Source: an uncultured Eudoraea sp. (GTDB lineage: Bacteria; Bacteroidota; Bacteroidia; Flavobacteriales; Flavobacteriaceae). Taken from it: a stretch of 14,949 nucleotides of DNA. The stretch covers positions 1-14,949 of the forward strand of contig CAJQNH010000020.1 of the NCBI GenBank assembly GCA_905479615.1, read 5' to 3'. This document shows, one piece after another, positions 1 through 7,100 of this stretch; position 1 is the first letter of the stretch; each line of letters opens with the position of its first letter. A program made the position numbers and the translations under genes. Under the pieces are notes generated by a model. The model was given only the letters and a program-made list of their open reading frames with translations. It was not told the origin of the DNA and made no database searches.

Positions 1-2006
1 GATCTTCTGGGCAAGCCGGAGGCATCAGTTAAGGCAAGTTCAGAGTGCATCAATTTTTTATTCAATGTTTCAAGTTCACTATCAGATAGTGAATTTAAAT
101 TTATTGAATTAAATAAATCAATTGTAGCTCGGAGGCTAGTCATACTATTTTGAATTGGTGTAAAATCCAGGTAAGGGACACTCTCTTTTCTCTTAGGCTC
201 AACATAGGGTTTGGTTGGATCTGAGGCCAGATAAAAGGCATTTACATTGATCAGCTTGTTATGTTTTTCCACAGCTTTTCTCATGGTTTCACAAGACTTC
301 ATTATTTCTTCAAGGTAGGTTGAAACTGTCTGATGCAAGGGGTCAAAAGCGAAGGGTAAAATATCGGCATTGGCGAGTCGTAATACAATTCTGCCCGCAG
401 TGTTTGCCAGAGCTGCCCCGTAAGCAAATTCAGGATCCTTAAAGCGCTTATAATGGGTATAGGTATCGTAGATTGTATGGTATTCTCCGCCCGCATTTTC
501 ACCGCCAAAACCTAAATTTAGCGAAGCAATCCCTGCATGTTGAATAAATGGCGTGTAATCAGATCCTGATCCCAGCGCATAAAGCTTAAATTTATCGCTT
601 CCCCCATTTAACATGTCCCTGGCAATTTTTCTTTCCTTTATGGAAACACCTTTCTGGGGATCTGTAACAGCATCAGCTACTTCGCTTACCAGGGTTTGTA
701 GTGTATGGGATCCTCCGGCATTGAAAAAACCTCTACCATTCCCATCGGTATTAATGTATGCAACGGCTTTCTTCTGAAGTTCTTCTTTATGATGTTCTAC
801 CCATTCTGTTGATCCAATCAGTCCTGGTTCCTCAGCATCCCATGCGCAGTATACTAAAGTTCTTTTTGGGCGTTGTCCTTTTTTAGCTAATTCACCAACT
901 GCTCTTGCTTCCTCCATTAAAGCCACCATACCACTCACAGGATCGGCAGCTCCATGAACCCATGCATCATGGTGGTTACCACGTAAAACCCATTCATTGG
1001 GAAATTCAGAGCCTGCAAGCGTTGCTATGACATTGTAAGCTGGCTTTAATTGCCAGTCAAATTCGAGATTAAGATGAACCTTTGCCGGTCCCGGACCTAT
1101 ATGATAGGTAAGAGGTAATCCCCCTCGCCATGAAGCCGGAGCAACAGGCCCTTGAAGGGCCTCCAGCAATGGTGCGGCATCTTCATATGAAATTGGTAAA
1201 ACAGGTATTTTTGTAATAGTTGGTGCATCTTTTCTATCCAATCTTTGAGCATCTTCTGTTGCAGCATAACCCGGAGTAAGCACATCTCCCGGATATAGTG
1301 GCATATCCATAACGGATCCTCGTTGTACGCCAGTTTTATTTTTAAATGCCCCTTCAGGATAAACATCACCCCGAACATAACCGTCATCCTCAGGATCTGA
1401 ATAAATGATACAACCAATAGCTCCTTTTTCAGCTGCTAACTTAGGTTTAATGCCTCGCCATGACCCGTAATATTTAGCAATAACAATTTTTCCTTTTACA
1501 TCTATTCCCAGTTTTTCCAACTCTTCATAGTCTGCCGGAATCCCGTAATTTACAAATACCAGTTCTGCCTTAACATCGCCATCTGCAGAGAATGCATTGT
1601 AGCTGGGTAATAATTCTTCTCCCTGTTCGGTATACGTATCACCCGCAACAGGAACTGCAGTTAATTTTGCCTTATAGACCGTGGGTTCCGTTAATTCGAG
1701 AATTCTAACTTTTGGATAAGGAAAGAGGACCTGATAGGTTTCTATTTTTGCATCATAACCCCAGGATTTGAATTGTTTCAACATCCATTCTGCATTTTCT
1801 TTTCCATATTCAGTACCTACATAATGTGGACGGGCGGCCATCTTTTTCATCCAGGAATCCAAATTAGCTGTGGATATTTTGGACTCAAAGGAGGCTTCAA
1901 GATCTAATTGTTTTTTTACATTTTCAGGTTTAAATCCTTTTATATTCTGGGCATTCAGCGCCACAATAAAAAGGGCTAAAAGGATCACTAGGCACTGTTT
2001 TTTCAT
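1..2006 (-). CDS. Exported M28 zinc peptidase, glutamate carboxypeptidase II-like (partial, 3' end off window)
   Basis: Likely a secreted or periplasmic zinc carboxypeptidase/aminopeptidase of family M28B, the family of human GCPII (PSMA). 668 residues are visible from an ATG at 2006. The N-terminus MKKQCLVILLALFIVALNAQ is a signal peptide with probable cleavage after ALNA. A protease-associated (PA) domain lies roughly at residues 120-250. The catalytic domain has every expected zinc-site residue at GCPII spacing: H345 and D355 (in NHHDAWVHGAADP), E392 (general base) and E393 (in WDAEEPGL), D421 (in INTDG) and H510 (in YHTIYD). The last visible residues, ending LTDASGLPRR, match the start of the transferrin-receptor-like dimerisation tail, so perhaps 50-80 residues are missing beyond the left edge. 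Family is secure. The substrate is unknown; this family cleaves C-terminal acidic residues or small peptides, and peptide scavenging is an inference. Confidence 0.93.
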   Translation of the reverse strand, partial: MKKQCLVILLALFIVALNAQNIKGFKPENVKKQLDLEASFESKISTANLDSWMKKMAARPHYVGTEYGKENAEWMLKQFKSWGYDAKIETYQVLFPYPKVRILELTEPTVYKAKLTAVPVAGDTYTEQGEELLPSYNAFSADGDVKAELVFVNYGIPADYEELEKLGIDVKGKIVIAKYYGSWRGIKPKLAAEKGAIGCIIYSDPEDDGYVRGDVYPEGAFKNKTGVQRGSVMDMPLYPGDVLTPGYAATEDAQRLDRKDAPTITKIPVLPISYEDAAPLLEALQGPVAPASWRGGLPLTYHIGPGPAKVHLNLEFDWQLKPAYNVIATLAGSEFPNEWVLRGNHHDAWVHGAADPVSGMVALMEEARAVGELAKKGQRPKRTLVYCAWDAEEPGLIGSTEWVEHHKEELQKKAVAYINTDGNGRGFFNAGGSHTLQTLVSEVADAVTDPQKGVSIKERKIARDMLNGGSDKFKLYALGSGSDYTPFIQHAGIASLNLGFGGENAGGEYHTIYDTYTHYKRFKDPEFAYGAALANTAGRIVLRLANADILPFAFDPLHQTVSTYLEEIMKSCETMRKAVEKHNKLINVNAFYLASDPTKPYVEPKRKESVPYLDFTPIQNSMTSLRATIDLFNSINLNSLSDSELETLNKKLMHSELALTDASGLPRR

Positions 2007-2039
2007 ATTGGGTTTTATTATAATTTATTTATCATATTA

Positions 2040-2048
2040 GCAAACTAA
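2040..2048 (-). promoter_or_regulatory. Probable -7 promoter element of the M28 peptidase gene
   Basis: On the minus strand this reads TTAGTTTGC, one mismatch from the Bacteroidota consensus TAnnTTTGC. It ends 33 bases before the M28 start codon, the same spacing as the stronger element in front of lpdA. No clear TTTG was found about 20 bases further upstream, so this rests on the -7 motif and spacing alone. Confidence 0.4.
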
Positions 2049-2057
2049 TTTAAACGT

Positions 2058-2074
2058 ATCGGAGATATTCCGAT
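2058..2074. repeat. Hyphenated palindrome upstream of the M28 peptidase gene
   Basis: Perfect 6-base arms ATCGGA and TCCGAT flank a 5-base spacer (GATAT). It sits in the 76-base gap between the CIA30-like gene and the M28 gene, just upstream of the putative -7 element, where an operator could lie. There is no T-tract on the minus strand after it, so it is not a convincing terminator. Short arms in AT-rich DNA can arise by chance. Confidence 0.3.
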
Positions 2075-2082
2075 TAAACCAG

Positions 2083-2613
2083 CTATTCCAACTCTATCTT
2101 ATCAAGATATAATTCAAAGTCTTCGTTTTTTTTGTTGCCGATTAAAATTGCAAACTGCTCCATATATTCCCCAGAATAATTAGGGAGTTCCAGTTTATTT
2201 CCCCGAAATGACGGGATCATATCCGAAAACATAATTTCCAAAGTCTGCCATTCTCCATTAGTTTTAATATATGCGATATATGAATAATAATCTGAAATCC
2301 TGGTTTTAACCCTAATCTGATATTGCTTGCCATCGCCTTTAAGACGCAGAGTTATTTTCTTAAAACCACTTACCGATATGGTTTCGAAATTATATCGAAC
2401 AGAAGAGAAGCCACCATTGTTTTCCAGAGATACATTCCCTTCAAAATAGCCATATCCTTCGTCATTAACTGAGAATTTACCTTTTGAAAGACCTCCCATT
2501 ACACCATCATTCACCACGCTCCATTTTTGAATATTACATTCTTTGGAGAAATCAAACAGAACAAAAGATTTAGACATTATGAATATGAAAATTACCAGAA
2601 ATAAGAATCTCAT
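2083..2613 (-). CDS. CIA30 (NDUFAF1-like) domain protein, probably membrane-anchored or exported
   Basis: A 176-residue protein with an N-terminal hydrophobic stretch (residues 2-20, MRFLFLVIFIFIMSKSFVLF), followed by a CIA30 domain from about residue 20 to the end. The family signature is visible as W31 and the run VNDGVMGGLS, followed by alternating beta-strand segments typical of this galactose-binding-like jelly-roll fold. In eukaryotes CIA30/NDUFAF1 helps assemble respiratory complex I. Bacterial members are widespread but their role is not established, so a complex I role should not be assumed. The hydrophobic N-terminus suggests export or anchoring, although no clear cleavage site or lipobox is seen. 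It lies 76 bases upstream of the M28 gene on the same strand. I found no strong TAnnTTTG promoter in front of it. Confidence 0.82.
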   Translation of the reverse strand: MRFLFLVIFIFIMSKSFVLFDFSKECNIQKWSVVNDGVMGGLSKGKFSVNDEGYGYFEGNVSLENNGGFSSVRYNFETISVSGFKKITLRLKGDGKQYQIRVKTRISDYYSYIAYIKTNGEWQTLEIMFSDMIPSFRGNKLELPNYSGEYMEQFAILIGNKKNEDFELYLDKIELE

Positions 2614-2852
2614 GATTACCGGGTTGCAGATTTTCTTCTTAAATATTTATATAAGAAGACTTTTATATAACAATAGTTTTTTTAATTCTTTTAGCTCATT
2701 CATATCTCTAACCATTCGGTTTTAGATACTAAGAGATCATTTTCTAAAAGTAATGATAAAAATAAACTCAATTTTCTTAAAAAATAACTCTATTTTGTCA
2801 TTTTTTACATCTAAATAAGCAGAAAGGCATGGCCCTCAAGCAATCGGAAGAT
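2614..2852. other. AT-rich intergenic region between the CIA30-like and DUF2306 genes
   Basis: 239 bases, very AT-rich, between two minus-strand genes. It contains a small inverted repeat at 2634-2659 and an imperfect one around 2704-2737 (ATCTCT...AGAGAT). I see no tRNA-like fold, no conserved coding signal and no convincing promoter consensus. A short plus-strand open frame extending into it begins inside the CIA30-like gene and has no protein-like character. Confidence 0.5.
2634..2659. repeat. Inverted repeat upstream of the CIA30-like gene
   Basis: Perfect 8-base arms TCTTCTTA and TAAGAAGA with a 10-base AT spacer, 20 bases before the CIA30-like start codon at 2613. It could form a weak hairpin in the 5' leader or be an operator. 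It is AT-rich, so chance is possible. Confidence 0.3.
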
Positions 2853-3476
2853 TCATCTAAGCCTTCTGACGATAAAAAATTCCGCAATTAGAATATTTGG
2901 TACCCAGCACAGCCAGGCAATAATCTTATAGGCCGGAATAAATTCTATATGCATTAACCCCGTGAATAAGGGCAAGTAAAGGCGAAGTGTAACGGCAGCA
3001 AAACATAGGGCGTAACTTCGGATCATCCAGCGCTGATGCGCATCAATATCTAATTTTTTTATACTGGTGTAGGCATTTGAAGTGGTGTAAAGCCAAAGGA
3101 AGGCCAATCCCCCAAAACCAAGAGCAGGAATAATCCCTCCTGTCGCAAAAAATGCAATGCCCAATCCCGCAAAACCACTTAGCAGGACAGCTCCAATATA
3201 AACTTTCCCTAATATCCTATGCAGGGCTAATCTTTTTATTCTCAGTCTTTTATAAAATTGAGAAAATCCTGTTAGCAGGGCAAGTCCGCCTAAAAAAATA
3301 TGCGTATAAAAAGCGACCAGATAGATAGAACTATTTAGTAGCGTCTCGGATTTTGATCCTAAAAGACTTTGTTCATAAGGAAGTCCAATAAACCGCAATG
3401 GATATAACCCAATGAAAATGGCAAATAACCCAAGAAAGAAATAGCCCGTGTTGAGTCGTCCTTTTTTTAAATCCAT
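2853..3476 (-). CDS. DUF2306 family multi-spanning membrane protein
   Basis: A 207-residue integral membrane protein with about six hydrophobic helices (near residues 11-31, 53-73, 92-111, 116-136, 153-172 and 184-203). It carries the conserved features of DUF2306: a helix with H59, the motif LHRILGKVY (H86) after a basic loop, and DAHQRWMIRSY (H147, R149, R153) before the fifth helix. The histidines near helix ends could bind a metal or haem, but that is inference; no function is established. It is divergent from the TRIC-like gene with 187 bases between them. The start ATG at 3476 is followed by a lysine-rich segment (MDLKKGR) that suits a cytoplasmic N-terminus. Confidence 0.8.
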   Translation of the reverse strand: MDLKKGRLNTGYFFLGLFAIFIGLYPLRFIGLPYEQSLLGSKSETLLNSSIYLVAFYTHIFLGGLALLTGFSQFYKRLRIKRLALHRILGKVYIGAVLLSGFAGLGIAFFATGGIIPALGFGGLAFLWLYTTSNAYTSIKKLDIDAHQRWMIRSYALCFAAVTLRLYLPLFTGLMHIEFIPAYKIIAWLCWVPNILIAEFFIVRRLR

Positions 3477-3653
3477 ATTACAAACTCAATTTAAGATACA
3501 TTGATTTTATTTTACTGCACACCTCAATGATTTAAGCTTAAGTAATCTTACAATAATATTGTCATATTTACAAAAATCAATTCTTTTATGGTCTGCCGTA
3601 TTCGCTAAGTTTATTTTTATAGTTTTAACGCTTATAATTGGATTTGTCTAAAA

Positions 3654-3660
3654 AGAAGGA
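3654..3660 (+). promoter_or_regulatory. Shine-Dalgarno-like sequence before the TRIC-like gene
   Basis: AGAAGGA lies three bases before the ATG at 3664. Purine-rich SD sequences are uncommon in this phylum and rare in this window, so this one stands out, although its spacing is shorter than the usual 5-8 bases. It supports the chosen start. Confidence 0.35.
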
Positions 3661-3663
3661 ATT

Positions 3664-4272
3664 ATGTTTTACTTTCTAATGGATCTTTTGGGTACTGTAG
3701 CCTTTGCAATATCGGGTGTGCTTGTAGCGATGGATAAACGCCTTGATTTATTTGGAGTTTTTATAATTGCATTTGTCACGGCGGTAGGGGGAGGTACACT
3801 TAGAGATTTGCTTATTGGCAATACTCCTGTGGCCTGGATGCTAGAATCTACATATATTATTACCATTATTGGGACTGTTATTCTGGCCATCATTTTCAGG
3901 GAAAAAATAAGATATTTACGAAAATCATTATTCTTATTTGACACACTAGGAATTGGATTGTATACCATGGTTGGAATAGAAAAAGGACTAAATGCTGACT
4001 TACTTCCTATAATGTGCATTATTTTAGGTACTATAACCGCTAGTTTTGGAGGTGTTATCAGGGATATCTTATGTAATGAAATACCCGTTATTTTTCGGAA
4101 AGAGGTATATGCGACGGCTTGCGTGGTAGGTGGTCTTAGCTACTTCCTGCTCAGAAAGTTACCTTTAAGTGATGAATACGTCTATTTAGCGTCTATTCTA
4201 ATTGTTATTGGCATTCGTTTAGTGGCGGTCAAATTCAAAATTGCACTTCCCAGTATATATAAAACACAATAA
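3664..4272 (+). CDS. TRIC/UPF0126 (YicG-type) cation channel family membrane protein
   Basis: A 202-residue protein of the prokaryotic trimeric intracellular cation channel family (UPF0126, also called glycine transporter family). It shows the internal duplication typical of the family: a first repeat with AVGGGTLRDLL (G42-G44, R47, D48) and a second with SFGGVIRDIL (G129-G130, R133, D134), each in a three-helix bundle, with a seventh helix at the C-terminus (about residues 172-190). Structurally studied prokaryotic homologues form trimers with a pore in each subunit and conduct monovalent cations. The physiological substrate here is unknown. Its TAA stop (4270-4272) directly abuts the stop of the convergent cyclophilin gene. 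Confidence 0.9.
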   Translation: MFYFLMDLLGTVAFAISGVLVAMDKRLDLFGVFIIAFVTAVGGGTLRDLLIGNTPVAWMLESTYIITIIGTVILAIIFREKIRYLRKSLFLFDTLGIGLYTMVGIEKGLNADLLPIMCIILGTITASFGGVIRDILCNEIPVIFRKEVYATACVVGGLSYFLLRKLPLSDEYVYLASILIVIGIRLVAVKFKIALPSIYKTQ

Positions 4273-4986
4273 TCACTCAACAATTTCTGCCTTTAAAATG
4301 TTGATGTTTTGCATGGGCCAGTCGCCGCTATCTACTGGTTGCTGGTTTATTTTATCAACAACATCCATACCGCTAACAACCTTTCCAAAAGGTGTAAAAT
4401 CACCATCTAAATGGTAAGAACCGGGTTTTGTCACAACAATAAAAAATTCATAAGGAGAGGCTAGCATATGCGGATTATCTATTTCACTGCTTGGCATAGA
4501 GATTGTTCCCCTATCATGTTTATAACCCTTTCTGGTATCGGGGGGTAGAAGGTATCGGCCAATTTCTTTACGTTTTCGAGCGGTTTCCACATTGTCTGCA
4601 TTACCTCCTTGTATGATAAAATCTTTTACAACTCTGTGGAACATGGTATTGTCTAAATATCCTTTTTTCGTCAGGTAAATGAAGTTTGCCTTGTGATAAG
4701 GTACATTATCATATAACTGTACAGTAAAATTACCCAAACTGGTAGTTAGCTTTACTTTGGTAGTTTTTAGATTTTTTTGGTAATCAAAAAAGAAGTCTAT
4801 GGCATTTTCTTCGGTGAGTACAAATGGGTCCTTTTCTTTAATTTCAGTAATTGAATCAGTTATAACAGAATCTGTTATAACTGCTTTTGGTTTTTCTGCT
4901 TTAGGGTTTGAAGCAGGGGATTGCTTGCATGCACCAAAAAAAAATAGTGGTAATATTGCAAGGCAGGTAAATTTTAAATAGGACAT
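4273..4986 (-). CDS. Lipoprotein cyclophilin-type peptidyl-prolyl cis-trans isomerase
   Basis: A 237-residue predicted lipoprotein: signal sequence MSYLKFTCLAILPLFFFGAC with the acylated cysteine at C20. A low-complexity linker (about residues 21-55) containing a VITDS-VITDS repeat follows, then a cyclophilin domain from about residue 77 to the end. Diagnostic motifs are FHRV (116-119), FIIQGG (123-128), FFIVV (181-185) and the C-terminal DFTPFGKVVSGMDVVDKI. The glutamine of the usual cyclophilin SQFF motif is replaced by glutamate (YEFF, E180), which may alter activity. The domain would catalyse proline isomerisation during folding of envelope proteins; that role is inferred from the lipoprotein signal. 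The signal peptide fixes the start at 4986, whose codon overlaps the divergent NUDIX start. No terminator separates it from the TRIC-like gene. Confidence 0.92.
   Translation of the reverse strand: MSYLKFTCLAILPLFFFGACKQSPASNPKAEKPKAVITDSVITDSITEIKEKDPFVLTEENAIDFFFDYQKNLKTTKVKLTTSLGNFTVQLYDNVPYHKANFIYLTKKGYLDNTMFHRVVKDFIIQGGNADNVETARKRKEIGRYLLPPDTRKGYKHDRGTISMPSSEIDNPHMLASPYEFFIVVTKPGSYHLDGDFTPFGKVVSGMDVVDKINQQPVDSGDWPMQNINILKAEIVE
4857..4883. repeat. Perfect 27-base palindrome inside the cyclophilin linker
   Basis: Arms CAGTTATAACAGA (4857-4869) and TCTGTTATAACTG (4871-4883) are perfect reverse complements around a single A. Each arm contains the self-complementary octamer GTTATAAC (4859-4866 and 4874-4881), so the element is also a 15-base tandem repeat. 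It encodes VITDSVITDS in the cyclophilin linker. It lies about 100 bases upstream of the divergent NUDIX start, inside the region that must hold that gene's promoter. Confidence 0.75.
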
Positions 4987-5626
4987 GAATTATACGGATT
5001 TTGCACTTCAGGTAGCAAAAATAAAAAAACTACCTCTTCCGGGGACATCTTCACACTATAAAATGGCTCCTGAAATTCGTATTCAGGAGTTAGAAGCATT
5101 GAAAAGGAAGAATGCAAATCCAAAAAAGGCAGGTGTTGTTGCTTTATTTTATCCCGATGAAAGTCAATTTACAAATCTATTACTCATTCTGCGAAATACC
5201 TATCCCGGGGTACATTCCAATCAAATTGGGTTTCCCGGAGGGAAAGCTGAAAAAAAGGATAAAGATTTACTTGAAACGGCCTTACGTGAAACTCATGAAG
5301 AAGTTGGTGTAAAACCTGGGGACATTCAAATAATCAGATCTTTAAGCGAAATTTATATACCGCCAAGCAATTTTGAGGTACGACCCTATATAGGTTTATA
5401 TGATAAAAGGGAAGATTTTATAAAACAGGAAGATGAAGTAGAAGAATTGGTAGAGGTGCCTCTGCTTGATTTTATGGATGATACCAAAATGATTACCCAG
5501 ATTCTCAAAACTTCTTACGCAGATAATATAGAGGTACCTGCCTTTAAATTAAAGGGTTATACCGTTTGGGGAGCAACGGCTATGATGCTTAGTGAAATCA
5601 AAGAACTTTTCAAACAGGTGTTATAA
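4985..5626 (+). CDS. NUDIX hydrolase of the CoA pyrophosphatase (NudL-like) type
   Basis: A 213-residue NUDIX hydrolase. The Nudix box begins at FPGGK (83-87) and ends RETHEEVGV (101-109), with the metal-binding glutamates E102, E105 and E106. The glycine-to-arginine spacing is one residue longer than the standard box, which is also the case in E. coli NudL. The preceding segment LRNTYPGVHSNQIGFPGG matches the CoA-specific signature placed just before the box in CoA diphosphatases. These enzymes split CoA or acyl-CoA into phosphopantetheine and 3',5'-ADP. The N-terminal extension (PLPGTSSHYKMAPE) is conserved in flavobacterial homologues as I recall them, which supports the start at 4985 rather than M27. 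The acyltransferase gene follows after 25 bases, so the two may be co-transcribed. Confidence 0.9.
   Translation: MNYTDFALQVAKIKKLPLPGTSSHYKMAPEIRIQELEALKRKNANPKKAGVVALFYPDESQFTNLLLILRNTYPGVHSNQIGFPGGKAEKKDKDLLETALRETHEEVGVKPGDIQIIRSLSEIYIPPSNFEVRPYIGLYDKREDFIKQEDEVEELVEVPLLDFMDDTKMITQILKTSYADNIEVPAFKLKGYTVWGATAMMLSEIKELFKQVL
5015..5023 (-). promoter_or_regulatory. Probable -7 promoter element of the cyclophilin gene, inside the NUDIX gene
   Basis: The minus strand reads TATTTTTGC, a full match to TAnnTTTGC, ending 28 bases before the cyclophilin start codon. Because the two start codons overlap, any cyclophilin promoter must lie within the NUDIX reading frame, and this is the best candidate. 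A -33 TTTG is not obvious. Confidence 0.45.
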
Positions 5627-5651
5627 GGCATATTTTGTAGTTTTGTAATCT

Positions 5652-6455
5652 ATGGGGTTATTTAAGGAAAATCCGTTTGGACATATTTTATTTCTAAAGA
5701 AGTGGTTAATCCGCAGTTTGGGACTGATTACTCATCAGCGCTATAAAGGTTTTAATACTCTTGAAATAGAAGGTTCTGAAATAATCCGAAATCTTCCGGA
5801 CAAAAATGTATTATTTGTTAGTAATCACCAGACTTATTTTGCAGACGTGGTTGCAATGTTCCATGTATTTAATGCCAGTTTACACGGCCGGGATGATTCC
5901 ATTAAAAATATAGGATATTTATGGAACCCCAAATTGAATATTTACTATGTTGCTGCAGCTGAGACCATGAGAAAAAGTCTCTTAACAAAAATGTTCGCTT
6001 ATGTAGGTTCAGTGAGTATAGAAAGAACCTGGCGCGCAGAAGGAAAAGATGTGAACCGACAGGTTAAAATGAGTGATATTTCCAATATAGGAATGGCCCT
6101 TAATGACGGATGGGTTATTACATTTCCGCAGGGCACCACTACACCCTGGAAGCCACTGCGAAAAGGGACAGCACATATTATTAAGAGGTACAAGCCTGTT
6201 GTAGTCCCCGTTGTTATTGATGGTTTTAGAAGATCATTCGATAAAAAAGGATTGCTCATTAAGAAAAAGGGTATTCTTCAATCATTGGTGGTAAAGGAAC
6301 CTTTGGAGATAGACTATGAAAATGAATCGGTTGATTCAATCATTGAAAAATTGGAATATGCAATTGAACAACATCCTTCATTTCTTAAGGTAATACCTGA
6401 AAAGGAGTTACTGGCATATGAAGAAAAGAATAAAGAGCGCAGATGGAGAAGTTAA
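5652..6455 (+). CDS. PlsC-like 1-acyl-glycerol-3-phosphate acyltransferase family protein with atypical motifs
   Basis: A 267-residue member of the PlsC/LPLAT superfamily, which transfers acyl groups to lysophosphatidate or related acceptors in membrane lipid synthesis. Block I reads NHQTYFAD (58-65). The catalytic histidine H59 and aspartate D65 are separated by five residues rather than the four of the classical HX4D motif, and the bases confirm this. Block III reads FPQGTTTP (158-165), with glutamine replacing the glutamate and threonine replacing the arginine of FPEGTR. Block IV is VVVPVVI (183-189). From memory, close flavobacterial homologues have the same altered motifs, so this looks like a subfamily trait rather than decay. 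Lipid acceptor unknown. Its stop overlaps by 4 bases (TTAA) with the stop of the convergent membrane protein gene. Confidence 0.85.
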   Translation: MGLFKENPFGHILFLKKWLIRSLGLITHQRYKGFNTLEIEGSEIIRNLPDKNVLFVSNHQTYFADVVAMFHVFNASLHGRDDSIKNIGYLWNPKLNIYYVAAAETMRKSLLTKMFAYVGSVSIERTWRAEGKDVNRQVKMSDISNIGMALNDGWVITFPQGTTTPWKPLRKGTAHIIKRYKPVVVPVVIDGFRRSFDKKGLLIKKKGILQSLVVKEPLEIDYENESVDSIIEKLEYAIEQHPSFLKVIPEKELLAYEEKNKERRWRS

Positions 6456-7096
6456 ACTTCCAGCTTCTTTAATTCGTTGTAATTTTTTCGCAGCCTGTTC
6501 AGAAGTATTCCATAAAGTAGTTTATAGAAAAACCAGATCAGGATCAGCACAATGGCAATAGCCACAAGGACCATCCCAAATAACATTACCCAAAAAAGCG
6601 TTTCGTTTCCTGCCTGTGATGCAGCTGCTTTAATTTGTTCACTACTTGCCCCATAGTTCAGATTACCGTACAGACTTACAATTAAGTAAGCTACAAATAT
6701 TCCTATGTTAAACCAGACATATTGGGAGACCGTTCTTTTCACATTTAAGATGGTCTTCATTAATTTTTTTGAAGATTCTGTTAGTGATATGAGTTTGTAA
6801 TTAGAATAAAACTTATAAATAAAATAGATTAATACAATATAATTGATGATGGTAAGCGTGGTTGTGATTTCATAAATATGCCAGGTCTTTTCAAGTTCAA
6901 GAGATTCTTTACTATAGGAAATTAAATTAAGAACCGCCCAAAATATAAATTCGATTATACTTATGTAAAAGATCCATTTTACAGTAGAGGACGATTTCTT
7001 TTTAATCATCCTGTAGATTTCGTCATATGACAATTTAGGATGGAGTTCCCCTTTTTTTTGCCAATCCTTCTTTAGTAATTCTAATTCATCCATCAT
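6452..7096 (-). CDS. Four-helix membrane protein paired with an ECF sigma factor (candidate anti-sigma factor)
   Basis: A 214-residue protein with a charged cytoplasmic-looking N-terminus (residues 1-38, including DWQKKGELHPKLSYDEIYRM) and four predicted helices near 40-62, 77-97, 126-146 and 168-193. It ends in a basic amphipathic tail (LNRLRKNYNELKKLEV). The start is a double ATG; either methionine is possible. It begins only 4 bases after the sigma factor stop, which implies one transcript and translational coupling. Position and topology suggest an anti-sigma factor binding the sigma factor through its soluble N-terminus, but I see no classical zinc anti-sigma HXXXCXXC motif, so the role is inference. 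Database homologues may carry misleading enzyme names. Confidence 0.7.
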   Translation of the reverse strand: MMDELELLKKDWQKKGELHPKLSYDEIYRMIKKKSSSTVKWIFYISIIEFIFWAVLNLISYSKESLELEKTWHIYEITTTLTIINYIVLIYFIYKFYSNYKLISLTESSKKLMKTILNVKRTVSQYVWFNIGIFVAYLIVSLYGNLNYGASSEQIKAAASQAGNETLFWVMLFGMVLVAIAIVLILIWFFYKLLYGILLNRLRKNYNELKKLEV

Positions 7097-7100
7097 AACC

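Noticed and set aside
1097..1417. Minus-strand open frame of 106 codons within the M28 peptidase gene
   Set aside because: It lies on the same strand in another frame, inside a region where the M28 frame shows conserved family motifs; a chance frame.
2543..2725. Small plus-strand open frame of 60 codons overlapping the 5' end of the CIA30-like gene
   Set aside because: It is antisense to a well-supported gene, has low-complexity composition, ends in AT-rich noncoding DNA and has no recognisable domain or promoter.
2828..2843. Possible terminator hairpin after the DUF2306 gene (AGGGC/GCCTT with a CAT loop)
   Set aside because: The stem is only about five pairs including a wobble and is followed by an interrupted T-run; too weak to call.
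4799..4981. Plus-strand open frame opposite the cyclophilin signal peptide and linker
   Set aside because: It mirrors the repetitive linker (serine/valine repeats) and is antisense to a clear lipoprotein signal; no independent coding evidence.
5638..5645. TAGTTTTG as a promoter driving leaderless transcription of the acyltransferase gene
   Set aside because: It fits TAnnTTTG but would place the transcription start on the ATG itself, has no -33 TTTG, and the gene lies 25 bases after the NUDIX gene, so co-transcription is simpler.
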